DNA from: Gammaproteobacteria bacterium
Lineage (GTDB): Bacteria > Pseudomonadota > Gammaproteobacteria > Pseudomonadales > Pseudohongiellaceae
NCBI GenBank assembly: GCA_947377625.1
Contig: CANCGR010000023.1
Coordinates: 1 to 13,794 of the forward strand
Reading direction: 5' to 3'
Length of the DNA: 13,794 bases
The translations under genes and the position numbers were made by a program. The first letter of the stretch is position 1. Each line of letters begins with the position of its first letter. Below the pieces are notes generated by a model, which searched no databases, was not told the origin of the DNA, and worked only from the letters and a program-made list of their open reading frames with translations. Positions 7,487 through 13,794 of the stretch are shown here, one piece after another.

Positions 7487-8420
7487 TGGCGAATTTCTCC
7501 AGACATTCTTTGCGCAGTGCTTCAGGCGCAAGCGGGAAGCCCAGTCTGGCGCGCGAGTCATAATAGGCTTGGGCAACAGCGCGCGCCAAAGTGCGCACGC
7601 GCAAAATATAACGTTGACGTTCAGTCACCGAGATTGCTGAACGTGCATCAAGCAAGTTGAAAGCGTGCGAGGCTTTGATGACTTGCTCGTAAGCAGGCAG
7701 CACCAGCTTGTTCTCGATCAGATGCTGACACTGGGCTTCGCTGTCGCTGAAGTTGCGAAACAGGTTGTCGGTGTTGGCGTGCTCAAAGTTGTAAGCTGAT
7801 TGTTCGACTTCATTCTGATGGAACACATCCCGGTAAGTGACAACGCCATTGGACGTGTTGGCCCACACCAGATCAAAAATATTATTCTTGCCTTGCAAGT
7901 ACATCGCAATACGTTCCAACCCGTAGGTGATTTCACCGCTGACCGGGAAACACTCGAGTCCACCTACCTGCTGGAAATAAGTGAACTGAGTGACTTCCAT
8001 ACCGTTAAGCCACACTTCCCAACCCAAACCCCACGCGCCAAGAGTGGGTGATTCCCAATTGTCTTCAACGAAACGAATATCGTGAATACTGGTATCAATG
8101 CCGAGATGATGCAGCGATTTCAGATACAGATCCTGGATGTTCAATGGAGAAGGTTTGAGGATCACCTGAAACTGGTAATAGTGTTGCAGGCGCATCGGGT
8201 TCTCGCCGTAGCGACTGTCAGTGGGACGACGGCAAGGCTGCACATAAGCTGTGTTCCAGCTTTCCGGGCCGATGGCGCGCAGAAAAGTCTGAGTGTGGAA
8301 AGTGCCTGCACCCACTTCCATATCAAGTGGCTGAATGATCACGCAGCCCTGTTCAGCCCAAAACTGCTGCAAGGCCAGGATCAATCCCTGGAAAGTGGAA
8401 ACGTCGAAGGACGAGCTCAA
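7479..8420 (-). CDS. glyQ: Glycine--tRNA ligase alpha subunit
   Basis: GlyQ is the class II catalytic alpha chain of glycyl-tRNA synthetase; it activates glycine with ATP and charges tRNA-Gly with GlyS. The landmarks are STFQGLILALQQFW, IIQPLDMEVGAGTFH, RYGENPMRLQHYYQFQV, RFVEDNWESPTLGAWGLGWE, GMEVTQFTYFQQVGG, GEITYGLERIAMY and ISVTERQRYILRVRTLARAV. I place the start at the TTG at 8420, giving 313 residues (MSSSFDVSTFQ). GGGAG lies five bases upstream and family members have only a few residues before this TFQ motif. An ATG at 8465 would add 15 unconserved residues (MPSVHGTPRGAAGVI) and overlap the possible upstream start of the divergent acyltransferase. It is probably the first gene of the glyQ-glyS-gmhB-plsC operon. 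Confidence 0.97.
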   Translation of the reverse strand: MSSSFDVSTFQGLILALQQFWAEQGCVIIQPLDMEVGAGTFHTQTFLRAIGPESWNTAYVQPCRRPTDSRYGENPMRLQHYYQFQVILKPSPLNIQDLYLKSLHHLGIDTSIHDIRFVEDNWESPTLGAWGLGWEVWLNGMEVTQFTYFQQVGGLECFPVSGEITYGLERIAMYLQGKNNIFDLVWANTSNGVVTYRDVFHQNEVEQSAYNFEHANTDNLFRNFSDSEAQCQHLIENKLVLPAYEQVIKASHAFNLLDARSAISVTERQRYILRVRTLARAVAQAYYDSRARLGFPLAPEALRKECLEKFANV

Positions 8421-8425
8421 GATAA

Positions 8426-8430
8426 CTCCC
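8426..8430 (-). promoter_or_regulatory. Ribosome binding site deciding the glyQ TTG start
   Basis: On the minus strand GGGAG stands five bases before TTG (8420-8418). No comparable site precedes the upstream ATG at 8465, so the site favours the TTG as initiator. Confidence 0.6.
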
Positions 8431-8478
8431 GCAGCACCCCTTGGGGTACCATGCACCGATGGCAAAAAGAAGTCGGCA

Positions 8479-8484
8479 ATTATC
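8479..8484 (-). promoter_or_regulatory. Weak candidate -10 element for glyQ
   Basis: Read on the minus strand this is GATAAT, matching the sigma-70 -10 hexamer at five of six positions. It would start RNA roughly 50 nt before the glyQ TTG. No good -35 box sits at the right spacing (TTCCTT at 17 bp is poor), so this is a lead only. It lies in the short divergent region shared with the acyltransferase gene. Confidence 0.22.
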
Positions 8485-8498
8485 CTGAACTCGCTCGC

Positions 8499-9377
8499 AT
8501 GAAGGAAGCAGCACTCATCTTATTCCTGAGATTTCTCGCGTTGCTGCCGCTGCCGGCAGCACGTGCTGTGGGTTCGTTGTTTGGTGCGCTGTGTTGGACG
8601 TTGCAGCCTCGCATGGCCCGCACCACACTTACCAATCTTTCGCGTTGTTTTCCTGCTATGGATGCCCAAGAGCGCCGGCAGCTAGCGAAGGCAAGCCTCA
8701 AGCAGACTTTCCAGGCAATTGCTGAGGCCGGAGCCGTTTGGTTGTGGCCTGCAGCCAAGACTCTCAGTCTCGTCACCGAAGTGGAAGGGTTGGGCTTGTT
8801 GCAAGCCGCCAAGGCTGCAAACAAAGGCGTATTGTTGGTGGCTCCTCATCTAGGTAACTGGGAGCTGCTGGGCCTTTATCTGAATGTGTGTGGTTGCGGC
8901 CCTACCAGCCAGCTCTATCAAGCCCCTGATTCACAGGCTTTGGCAAAATTGATCTTCACAGCGCGTAGCCGTGTCGGGGCCAAGATGGTCGCGACCGATA
9001 ACAAAGGCGTGGGGCAACTGCTCAAATCCCTGCGTGCCGGAGAAATCGTTGGCATTCTGCCGGACCAAGTGCCTTTGCCCACGGGAGGTGAGTTTGCGCC
9101 ATTCTTCGGCAATGCTGCGTTAACGATGACCTTGCTCAATCGGCTGCAACAGAAAACCGGAGCGCGTGTGGTAGTCGGTTATGCCAAGCGGGTGAAGAAC
9201 GGATTTCGTATGATCTTTCGTGAACCTGAGTCGGACATTTACTCAAGCGATCTGATCACTGCTTTGGCTGCGCTTAATCACAGCGTCGAGACCGTAGTGC
9301 TGGAAGCTCCATCGCAATACCAGTGGGAATACAAACGCTTCAAGCGTCAGCCTGAAGGCGTTGAACCTCCCTACTGA
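8499..9377 (+). CDS. LpxL/HtrB-family lysophospholipid (lipid A type) acyltransferase
   Basis: This 292-residue single-pass membrane acyltransferase of the LpxL/LpxM family probably adds a secondary acyl chain to lipid A or a related lipid on the cytoplasmic face of the inner membrane. The N terminus has a hydrophobic segment (about residues 5-35). The catalytic HX4E is APHLGNWE with H117 and E122. GEIVGILPDQVPLPTGG (181-197) and the C-terminal QYQWEYKRFKRQP (about 273-285) are family signatures. The frame is open far upstream through the antisense of glyQ. I chose the ATG at 8499 because the protein then begins at the membrane segment. The ATG at 8451, preceded by a weak GGGG, would add 16 residues and leave only 30 bp to glyQ. 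The true substrate (lipid A versus ornithine or other lipids) is not determined. Confidence 0.85.
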   Translation: MKEAALILFLRFLALLPLPAARAVGSLFGALCWTLQPRMARTTLTNLSRCFPAMDAQERRQLAKASLKQTFQAIAEAGAVWLWPAAKTLSLVTEVEGLGLLQAAKAANKGVLLVAPHLGNWELLGLYLNVCGCGPTSQLYQAPDSQALAKLIFTARSRVGAKMVATDNKGVGQLLKSLRAGEIVGILPDQVPLPTGGEFAPFFGNAALTMTLLNRLQQKTGARVVVGYAKRVKNGFRMIFREPESDIYSSDLITALAALNHSVETVVLEAPSQYQWEYKRFKRQPEGVEPPY

Positions 9378-9400
9378 AAATCATTCAGCAATCGGTTGCT
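9374..9400. other. Convergent acyltransferase/rsmB junction with two weak stem-loops
   Basis: The two stop codons are separated by three bases (9378-9380). CTGAA (9374-9378) can pair with TTCAG (9384-9388), and AGCAA (9387-9391) with TTGCT (9396-9400) around a TCGG loop. The two stems overlap by two bases, so they are alternatives. Neither is followed by a T-run on either strand, so I do not call a terminator. Confidence 0.25.
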
Positions 9401-10688
9401 TGCGAAGCAGCGCGTAGTAAAAGCCATCGGTACCGCCCGCCTTGGGAAATAATTGCAATCCATAGTCGCACGTAGTCGCGACTGCAATGGTCAGCGGTAT
9501 GTGCCTGGCATCGGGACAGGCGCTGAGCAAATGTGCGATTTGTTCCGTGTTTTCCGCTTTCAACAACGAACATGTTGAATAAAGAAGATAACCACCAGGT
9601 TCGAGTAGTGGCCATGCTGCGTGAATCAATGCACGCTGCTTGCTCACCAAATTCTCAACTTCTGCAGCGGTGCGCAAAATCTTGATGTCTGGATGCCGGC
9701 GAATAACGCCAGTGGCGGAGCACGGAACGTCAAGCAGGATGCGATCAAAGCGACCGAATTGTTCTGCACCAGCCACCGTGATGTCGGCACATCGCACAGT
9801 AGCTAACAGTCCGAGTCTGTCCAGATTTTGTTGGATACGCGGCAATCGTCGCGCTTCATTATCAAGCGCCAGTACCTGCAAACTTGGCTCGGCTTCCAGC
9901 AATGCACAGGTTTTGCCACCAGGAGCAGCGCAAGCATCCAGCACGCGCAAACCGGGCGACAGCGGCAGTAAAGCCGCTACCAGTTGCGAGGATTCGTCCT
10001 GCACGCTAACCATGCCTTCGGCAAAACCAGGCAAGACAGCGGTATCCATCGGTTGGGCCAGATAGAGCGAGTGTTGAGCTAACTCACCAGCAGTTGAAGC
10101 AACAGCATTGCTCGCTAACAAGCCATGACACTCCGCACGCGTTGCTTTGAGTTGATTCACGCGCAAGCTCATGGGAGCGCGCTGATTATTGCCATCAAGG
10201 ATGTCGCGGTACTGTGCGGGCCAGTCTTTTTTCAGCTGATCGAGCAGCCACTGCGGATGTGCATACCAAGCGCTGTAGTCGCGCTCTGCCAAAGCCGACA
10301 GCTCATCCTGCTGCCGCTGCGCACCGCGCAGCACCGCATTGATCAAACCTTTCGCCCACGGTTTGCCGAGCGCCTCAGCAGTGCCGACACATTCATTGAC
10401 GCAGGCGTGATCAGGAGTGCGCATGAACAGCAGTTGATACAAGCCCACCAGCAACAGGCACTGCACATCCATATCCTTGGCGCGCAGCGGCTTTTCGAGC
10501 AAGTGCTGCAAATAGAAGTTCAGACGTGGATGCCAGCGGCAAACGCCAAAACACAGTTCCTGCAACAGTGCAGGACTTTGCGCCTTTGCCAATGTTTCTG
10601 TAGTCAGCAGGCTGGCGAGTGAACCGCGGTGCTGCAGCAAGCTGGTTAATATATGGCAGGCCAGTACGCGTTCAGGTTGGAAGCTCAT
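9381..10688 (-). CDS. rsmB: 16S rRNA (cytosine-967-C5)-methyltransferase RsmB
   Basis: RsmB (Sun, Fmu) uses SAM to methylate C967 of 16S rRNA. The 435-residue protein has an N-terminal NusB-like helical RNA-binding domain (about 5-130). A Rossmann methyltransferase domain follows, with SAM motif I DACAAPGGKT (251-260), motif IV LLDVPCSATG with C323, and motif VI LLYSTCS with the nucleophile C373, close to the E. coli positions. The C terminus GGTDGFYYALLRK is typical. The start ATG overlaps the fmt stop in ATGA, so it is co-translated with fmt as third gene of def-fmt-rsmB. In Pseudomonas trkA normally follows rsmB; here the next gene is the convergent acyltransferase and no trkA is present. 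Confidence 0.97.
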   Translation of the reverse strand: MSFQPERVLACHILTSLLQHRGSLASLLTTETLAKAQSPALLQELCFGVCRWHPRLNFYLQHLLEKPLRAKDMDVQCLLLVGLYQLLFMRTPDHACVNECVGTAEALGKPWAKGLINAVLRGAQRQQDELSALAERDYSAWYAHPQWLLDQLKKDWPAQYRDILDGNNQRAPMSLRVNQLKATRAECHGLLASNAVASTAGELAQHSLYLAQPMDTAVLPGFAEGMVSVQDESSQLVAALLPLSPGLRVLDACAAPGGKTCALLEAEPSLQVLALDNEARRLPRIQQNLDRLGLLATVRCADITVAGAEQFGRFDRILLDVPCSATGVIRRHPDIKILRTAAEVENLVSKQRALIHAAWPLLEPGGYLLYSTCSLLKAENTEQIAHLLSACPDARHIPLTIAVATTCDYGLQLFPKAGGTDGFYYALLRKQPIAE

Positions 10689-11659
10689 GGTGCAGAGGTA
10701 TCAAGCAGATGAGCCAAACAGTGTCCGATCCGAAAAAAGTCAGGATGCCCGTTCAACAAGCTGGCGATGCCCATCGCGGGCTTGCCTTCCAGTTGGACGT
10801 CGAATACTTCCAGTACGCCAATACCACACGACACTGTCATGGAATTCTCAGTAATGCCAAGCACGAAGCCGGGAGCACCCTCGTTAGTTTCGTTCGCCAC
10901 GCGCGCACGTACTACTCGTACGCGCTTGCCCTCGTGCAGGAACCAGGCTGGGGAGCGCGGATATAGCGCTCGCACCTGGTTGTGAATTGAAGCGGCACTT
11001 TGAGTCCAATTGATTCGGGCCTCTTCTTTTTGCATCTTGCGTGCGTAAGTAGCCAAAGCTACATCCTGGGGTTGGGCTTCCAAGGTGCCGTCAGGCAGTT
11101 GCCGCAACACGTCAAGCAGGGCATCACAACCCAGCTTCTGTAAGCGCAGAGTCAGACTCGAGGCATTGTCATCCGGCAAAATGGGTGTGCGAACAACCTT
11201 CAAGACCGCGCCGGTATCGAGCCCCTCATCCATCTGCATAAGGCAAACCCCGGTCTCTTTGTCGCCGGCCAGAATCGCTCGCTCAATGGGGGCGGCACCT
11301 CGCCAACGCGGCAATAAAGAGGCATGAACATTCAGGCAGCCATAACGGGGCAACTTCAAAACGGCGGCTGGTAGCAACAGCCCATAAGCCACTACCACGA
11401 GCACATCCGGCCTATAGTTTTGCAGTTTGGCGAGCGCATCCGGGTCACTCAGCGACAGCGGCTGGTTTACTTCAATGCCATGGGATTGCGCCACCGCTTT
11501 GACTGGTGTTGAGGTCAGCTTCTTGCCGCGCCCGCTAGGGCGATCAGGCTGTGAGTAGGCACTAACCACGTTGAAACCCCCTGCAATCAGGGATTCCAAA
11601 TGGCTGGCAGCGAACTCTGGGGTGCCCGCGAAGACAATACGTAGCGATGACGAGGTCAT
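10685..11659 (-). CDS. fmt: Methionyl-tRNA formyltransferase
   Basis: Fmt transfers formyl from 10-formyl-tetrahydrofolate to methionyl-initiator tRNA, allowing initiation with fMet. It is 324 residues (family about 310-320). The N-terminal formyltransferase fold shows FAGTPEFAA (10-18), YSQPDRPSGRGKKLTSTPVK (35-54), VVAYGLLLP, and the catalytic residues N110 and H112 in LNVHASLLPRWRGAAPIERA plus D148 in DEGLDTG. The C-terminal OB-like tRNA-binding domain begins near RKMQKEEARINW. The ATG at 11659 gives the expected N terminus but has no strong ribosome site. It follows def after 58 nt on the same strand and overlaps rsmB by 4 nt. Confidence 0.97.
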   Translation of the reverse strand: MTSSSLRIVFAGTPEFAASHLESLIAGGFNVVSAYSQPDRPSGRGKKLTSTPVKAVAQSHGIEVNQPLSLSDPDALAKLQNYRPDVLVVVAYGLLLPAAVLKLPRYGCLNVHASLLPRWRGAAPIERAILAGDKETGVCLMQMDEGLDTGAVLKVVRTPILPDDNASSLTLRLQKLGCDALLDVLRQLPDGTLEAQPQDVALATYARKMQKEEARINWTQSAASIHNQVRALYPRSPAWFLHEGKRVRVVRARVANETNEGAPGFVLGITENSMTVSCGIGVLEVFDVQLEGKPAMGIASLLNGHPDFFRIGHCLAHLLDTSAP

Positions 11660-11717
11660 GGTGTCAGCAGGCCTGGATTTGGATAAAGTTTACAGGGCAG
11701 GACCCATCGTAGAGGGC
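11660..11717 (-). other. def-fmt spacer
   Basis: These 58 non-coding bases separate def and fmt. I see no convincing promoter, terminator or strong hairpin. TTATCCAAA on the minus strand (11678-11686) is one mismatch from a DnaA box, but it is a lone copy. Confidence 0.4.
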
Positions 11718-12248
11718 TCAGGCTTCAGCGCGGGACTCTCCCCGCTCATCCTTCTTTTTGTCTTTCAACAGTTTGTGCTTGATGCGCTGCCGCTTGAGGA
11801 TCGACAAATAATCGACGAACAGCTTGCCGTCCAGATGATCCACCTCATGCTGCAGGCACACCGCCAACAGGCCCTCGGCTTCCATTTCGAACGTCTCACC
11901 ATCGCGGTTTAGGGCCTTCACTTTGATCTTTTTGGGGCGGGTCACCAAGTCGAAATAGCCTGGCACAGACAGGCAGCCCTCTTCATAGCCCAGCGGTTCC
12001 GGATCCAGCACGTCAATCTCGGGGTTGATGAAGACCAGCGGCGTATCCTTGTTTTCCGATACGTCGAGTACCAGCAGGCGCTTATGAACATTCACCTGGG
12101 TAGCGGCCAGGCCGATGCCGGGCGCGGCGTACATGGTTTCAAACATGTCATCGATAATGCGGCGCAGCGCGTCGTTGACTTCAGAGATCGCACTGGCCCG
12201 CTTGCGCAGCCGCAGATCGGGATACTCGAGAATGGTTAGCAGGCTCAT
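11718..12248 (-). CDS. def: Peptide deformylase
   Basis: Def is the Fe(II)/Zn metallohydrolase that removes the formyl group from nascent proteins. All three motifs are intact: GIGLAATQ (44-51), EGCLS (90-94) with metal ligand C92, and HEVDH (134-138) with ligands H134 and H138 and catalytic E135. The ATG at 12248 gives a 176-residue protein beginning MSLLTILEYPDLRLR, as in pseudomonad Def. An ATG 20 codons upstream (12308) is open but adds residues the family does not have. Neither start has a clear Shine-Dalgarno. The C terminus runs on past the core in a charged, Lys-rich tail (HKLLKDKKKDERGESRAEA), a little longer than usual. It is the first gene of def-fmt-rsmB, so its product undoes what Fmt does once the chain is started. 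Confidence 0.97.
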   Translation of the reverse strand: MSLLTILEYPDLRLRKRASAISEVNDALRRIIDDMFETMYAAPGIGLAATQVNVHKRLLVLDVSENKDTPLVFINPEIDVLDPEPLGYEEGCLSVPGYFDLVTRPKKIKVKALNRDGETFEMEAEGLLAVCLQHEVDHLDGKLFVDYLSILKRQRIKHKLLKDKKKDERGESRAEA

Positions 12249-12397
12249 GGTGGCATTGGGCAAAGGTTTGGAAACTTGTGCGCATGATAAGCCAATCAAG
12301 CCGGTCATGGCACTTTGGTCGATAAGACGTAGCGAGAACCAATGCCCAATAATGACAACTTACCTAAATTTCCCGCGCTAAACCTATATGAATACAA

Positions 12398-12424
12398 CAC
12401 TTATTGTTACTATTAAGCACTTAT
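12398..12424 (+). repeat. Tandem heptamer CACTTAT with 20-bp period
   Basis: Two copies of CACTTAT begin exactly 20 bp apart, close to two helical turns, upstream of the LysM gene. The second copy also sits in a short inverted repeat, TAAG-CA-CTTA (12414-12423). Such spacing could serve a regulator bound on one DNA face. A chance match in A/T-rich DNA is quite possible. Confidence 0.3.
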
Positions 12425-12457
12425 AGAGGGGTGCGCCACTCTTACTGCCCGGCCAAT

Positions 12458-12464
12458 GGGGGAG
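12458..12464 (+). promoter_or_regulatory. Ribosome binding site deciding the LysM gene start
   Basis: GGGGGAG lies six bases before the ATG at 12471. It overlaps the upstream in-frame ATG at 12456, which therefore is unlikely to be the initiator. Confidence 0.65.
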
Positions 12465-12470
12465 CTTCCG

Positions 12471-13712
12471 ATGGCAATGACTTTCATGAACTGGCTCAGG
12501 CTTGGCAGGAATGCCAGCGCCAAGTTGCTGGCATCTGGCCTGATTGCAGGCATGTTGTTGCTGGTAGCGCATGCCGCTGAACAGCAGGGCATTGTCTCCT
12601 TGCGCAAGGATTCCCCACAAAGCTACACCGTCAAAGAAGGCGATACATTGTGGGACATCGCTGCCCGTTTTCTGGAAAAGCCTTGGCTGTGGCCGCAGGT
12701 GTGGCAGGTCAATCCGCAAATACAAAACCCTGATCTGATCTATCCCGGTGACCTCATTTCCCTTTCCTATCAGGAAGGCAAACCAGTGCTGAGTCTCAAC
12801 CGGAACTCCGGCGTATCTGAGTCATCAAGCGCTGCTGCGAGCACAGTGGCTGGTCCCAGTACGAGTGTTGGTAGCAGTAGTGGTATTGCTGCTGATCTTC
12901 CCCCTGAAGTTGCCGGTATTCGTACTGAACGTCGCTCGCCACAGGTTCGCAGTCAGTCCTTGTTAAGCCCCATTCCGGCGATTTCGCTCAGCAAGGTCTA
13001 TGCCTTCCTCAGCAAGAATACTGTGGTGGATAGCGAAAGTTTTGACAAAGCCCCTTATCTGCTCGGCGAGCAGCAAGACCGCAATATGTTCAGTGTGGGT
13101 AATACCGTGTTTGCGCGCGGCAATTGGAGCGCCAATGTTGTTACCTATGACATCGTGCGCGAAGGCAGGAGGTTCAAAGACCCTGATACCAAAGCCGAGC
13201 TCGGTGTGGAATCGGTGACGATAGGCACTGCGACTATCACCAGCTACAAGGGCGACCAGGCTGTGTTGAAAATTGATACATCGCTGCAGTCTTCCCGCGT
13301 GGGTGACCGGCTGATTCCGCGCCAGAAGCTGGATCTCGATGACTCCTACCTGCCCACCCCTCCCACCTTTGATGTGGACGCTGCCATTGCCAGCATCGGC
13401 GACGACGGACGCACCCGGGGCGGTCAATACGATACCTTGGTGCTGAACATGGGTAGCGCGAACGGGTTGAAAGCCGGCCATGTACTTACCGTCCAGAAGC
13501 CGGCAATCGTAGTTACCGATGACATCGGTAAAGCCGGGTTCTTGCAGACCATGCGCCACGTGCTGGGAATGAAAGGTGGCCGCAAGGTTGAGTATCCTGG
13601 CGGGGATATCGGAACCGTACTAATCTACCGGGTGTATGACCATGCAAGTCTTGCCCTGGTGTTGAGTTCCAAACAGCAAATCTCACTCGCCGACAGGGCT
13701 GTGACACCCTAA
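12471..13712 (+). CDS. tsaP: LysM peptidoglycan-binding protein, probable type IV pilus secretin-associated TsaP
   Basis: The 413-residue protein has an N-terminal signal peptide with a hydrophobic core (about residues 19-33) and a likely cleavage after AHA (33-35). One LysM domain follows at about 51-98 (SYTVKEGDTLWDIAARF through YPGDLISL), then a Ser-rich linker (about 112-140) and a long C-terminal region. In that region GSANGLKAGHVLTV and GGDIGTVLIYRVYDHASLALV resemble the FlgT-like C-terminal domain. LysM plus FlgT-like domains in the def-dprA neighbourhood is the organisation of TsaP (PA0020 in P. aeruginosa), which ties the PilQ secretin to peptidoglycan. The start is set by GGGGGAG six bases upstream. 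The downstream gene begins 41 nt later on the same strand. The assignment rests on architecture and location; a general LysM envelope protein is the alternative. Confidence 0.8.
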   Translation: MAMTFMNWLRLGRNASAKLLASGLIAGMLLLVAHAAEQQGIVSLRKDSPQSYTVKEGDTLWDIAARFLEKPWLWPQVWQVNPQIQNPDLIYPGDLISLSYQEGKPVLSLNRNSGVSESSSAAASTVAGPSTSVGSSSGIAADLPPEVAGIRTERRSPQVRSQSLLSPIPAISLSKVYAFLSKNTVVDSESFDKAPYLLGEQQDRNMFSVGNTVFARGNWSANVVTYDIVREGRRFKDPDTKAELGVESVTIGTATITSYKGDQAVLKIDTSLQSSRVGDRLIPRQKLDLDDSYLPTPPTFDVDAAIASIGDDGRTRGGQYDTLVLNMGSANGLKAGHVLTVQKPAIVVTDDIGKAGFLQTMRHVLGMKGGRKVEYPGGDIGTVLIYRVYDHASLALVLSSKQQISLADRAVTP

Positions 13713-13753
13713 ACAACTTCAAATTCAAGAACGCTTGGTTCAAGGACGAACTT

Positions 13754-13794
13754 ATGCAAATCCCCGAATTGCAGCGCTGGCTGCAGTTGACGCT
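13754..13794 (+). CDS. dprA: Start of a gene, probably dprA (3' truncated by window)
   Basis: Only 13 codons and two bases are inside the window. An ATG at 13754, preceded by AAGGA seven bases upstream, opens a frame reading MQIPELQRWLQLT. The hydrophobic, Leu/Trp-containing start is compatible with the N terminus of DprA (Smf), which protects incoming single-stranded DNA and loads RecA in transformation. dprA follows the LysM gene in related origin regions. The sequence here is too short to prove the identity; the call is mainly positional. Confidence 0.5.
   Translation, partial: MQIPELQRWLQLT

Larger units (their letters stand above)
12249..12470. promoter_or_regulatory. Divergent def / LysM-gene intergenic region
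   Basis: At 222 bp this is the longest non-coding stretch in the window. The part at about 12345-12427 is A/T-rich and probably holds promoters for def (leftward) and the LysM gene (rightward). On the minus strand TTGTCA (complement of 12352-12357) resembles a -35 box but has no good -10 partner. On the plus strand TATAGA (12422-12427) resembles a -10 box without a well-spaced -35. The heptamer CACTTAT occurs twice, at 12398-12404 and 12418-12424. No small ORF or RNA gene is evident. Confidence 0.4.

Noticed and set aside
7479..7576. Upstream in-frame extension of glyS to an ATG at 7576
   Set aside because: The extra 30 codons overlap glyQ and are not conserved; MSNRDLLIEIGTEELPP is the standard GlyS start.
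8436..8447. Short inverted repeat ACCCC-TT-GGGGT between glyQ and the acyltransferase
   Set aside because: Five-base arms with a two-base gap are too short to call an operator, and a two-base loop cannot form a stable hairpin.
8082..8498. Upstream extension of the acyltransferase frame
   Set aside because: It is antisense to conserved glyQ motifs, and the acyltransferase family begins at its membrane segment near 8499.
8557..8568. CAGCACGTGCTG, a perfect palindrome sharing the CACGTG core of parS
   Set aside because: The flanking TGTTC/GAACA arms are absent, so it does not fit the parS consensus; it is coding sequence of the acyltransferase.
11678..11686. TTATCCAAA on the minus strand, one mismatch from a DnaA box
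   Set aside because: Single copy with no cluster, no A/T-rich unwinding element nearby; expected by chance.
12963..13559. 198-codon open frame antisense to the LysM gene
   Set aside because: No family resemblance or ribosome site; explained by codon bias of the real gene.
13557..13562. CACGTG core in the LysM gene
   Set aside because: Only the core matches; the arms differ at most positions from parS.

Overview
This window looks like the origin-proximal core of a gammaproteobacterial chromosome. The evidence is the run dnaN-recF-gyrB, which normally lies directly downstream of oriC/dnaA, followed by a block of genes (plsC, gmhB, glyS, glyQ, an LpxL-type acyltransferase, rsmB, fmt, def, a LysM protein, a probable dprA start). 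This block resembles the origin region of pseudomonads and cellvibrio-like bacteria. LPS genes (heptose phosphatase, lipid A-type acyltransferase), a GyrB with the long Gram-negative TOPRIM insert and split GlyQ/GlyS all point to a Gram-negative cell. The species cannot be fixed from the sequence alone. Base composition looks even and moderate throughout. I see no insertion sequence, phage gene, CRISPR, rRNA or tRNA.

Layout: (1) 1-4121, rightward: the C-terminal part of dnaN, complete recF and complete gyrB. Two ParB-binding parS sites are written into the recF coding sequence at 939-954 and 1587-1602. (2) 4122-8420, leftward: glyQ > glyS > gmhB > plsC. glyQ/glyS and glyS/gmhB overlap by 8 nt, and plsC follows 13 nt after gmhB. 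The plsC stop codon abuts the gyrB stop codon. (3) 8499-9377, rightward: an LpxL/HtrB-family acyltransferase, divergent from glyQ. (4) 9381-12248, leftward: def > fmt > rsmB, with fmt/rsmB sharing ATGA. (5) 12249-12470: the longest non-coding stretch (222 bp), a divergent intergenic region. (6) 12471 to the end, rightward: a LysM protein of TsaP type, then the first codons of what is probably dprA.

The genes cover sliding clamp, gap repair and supercoiling (dnaN, recF, gyrB); phospholipid and LPS synthesis (plsC, gmhB, LpxL-like); and translation (glyQS charging, fmt formylation of initiator tRNA, def deformylation, rsmB rRNA methylation). At the right end, a predicted type IV pilus secretin-anchoring protein precedes the probable DNA-uptake protein DprA.

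The most notable feature is the pair of parS sites inside recF, which mark this region as the probable partition centromere. They also encode the near-identical hexapeptides VFHVEH and MFHVKH. Most genes are otherwise conventional housekeeping genes. I did not find evidence for a novel multi-gene system.
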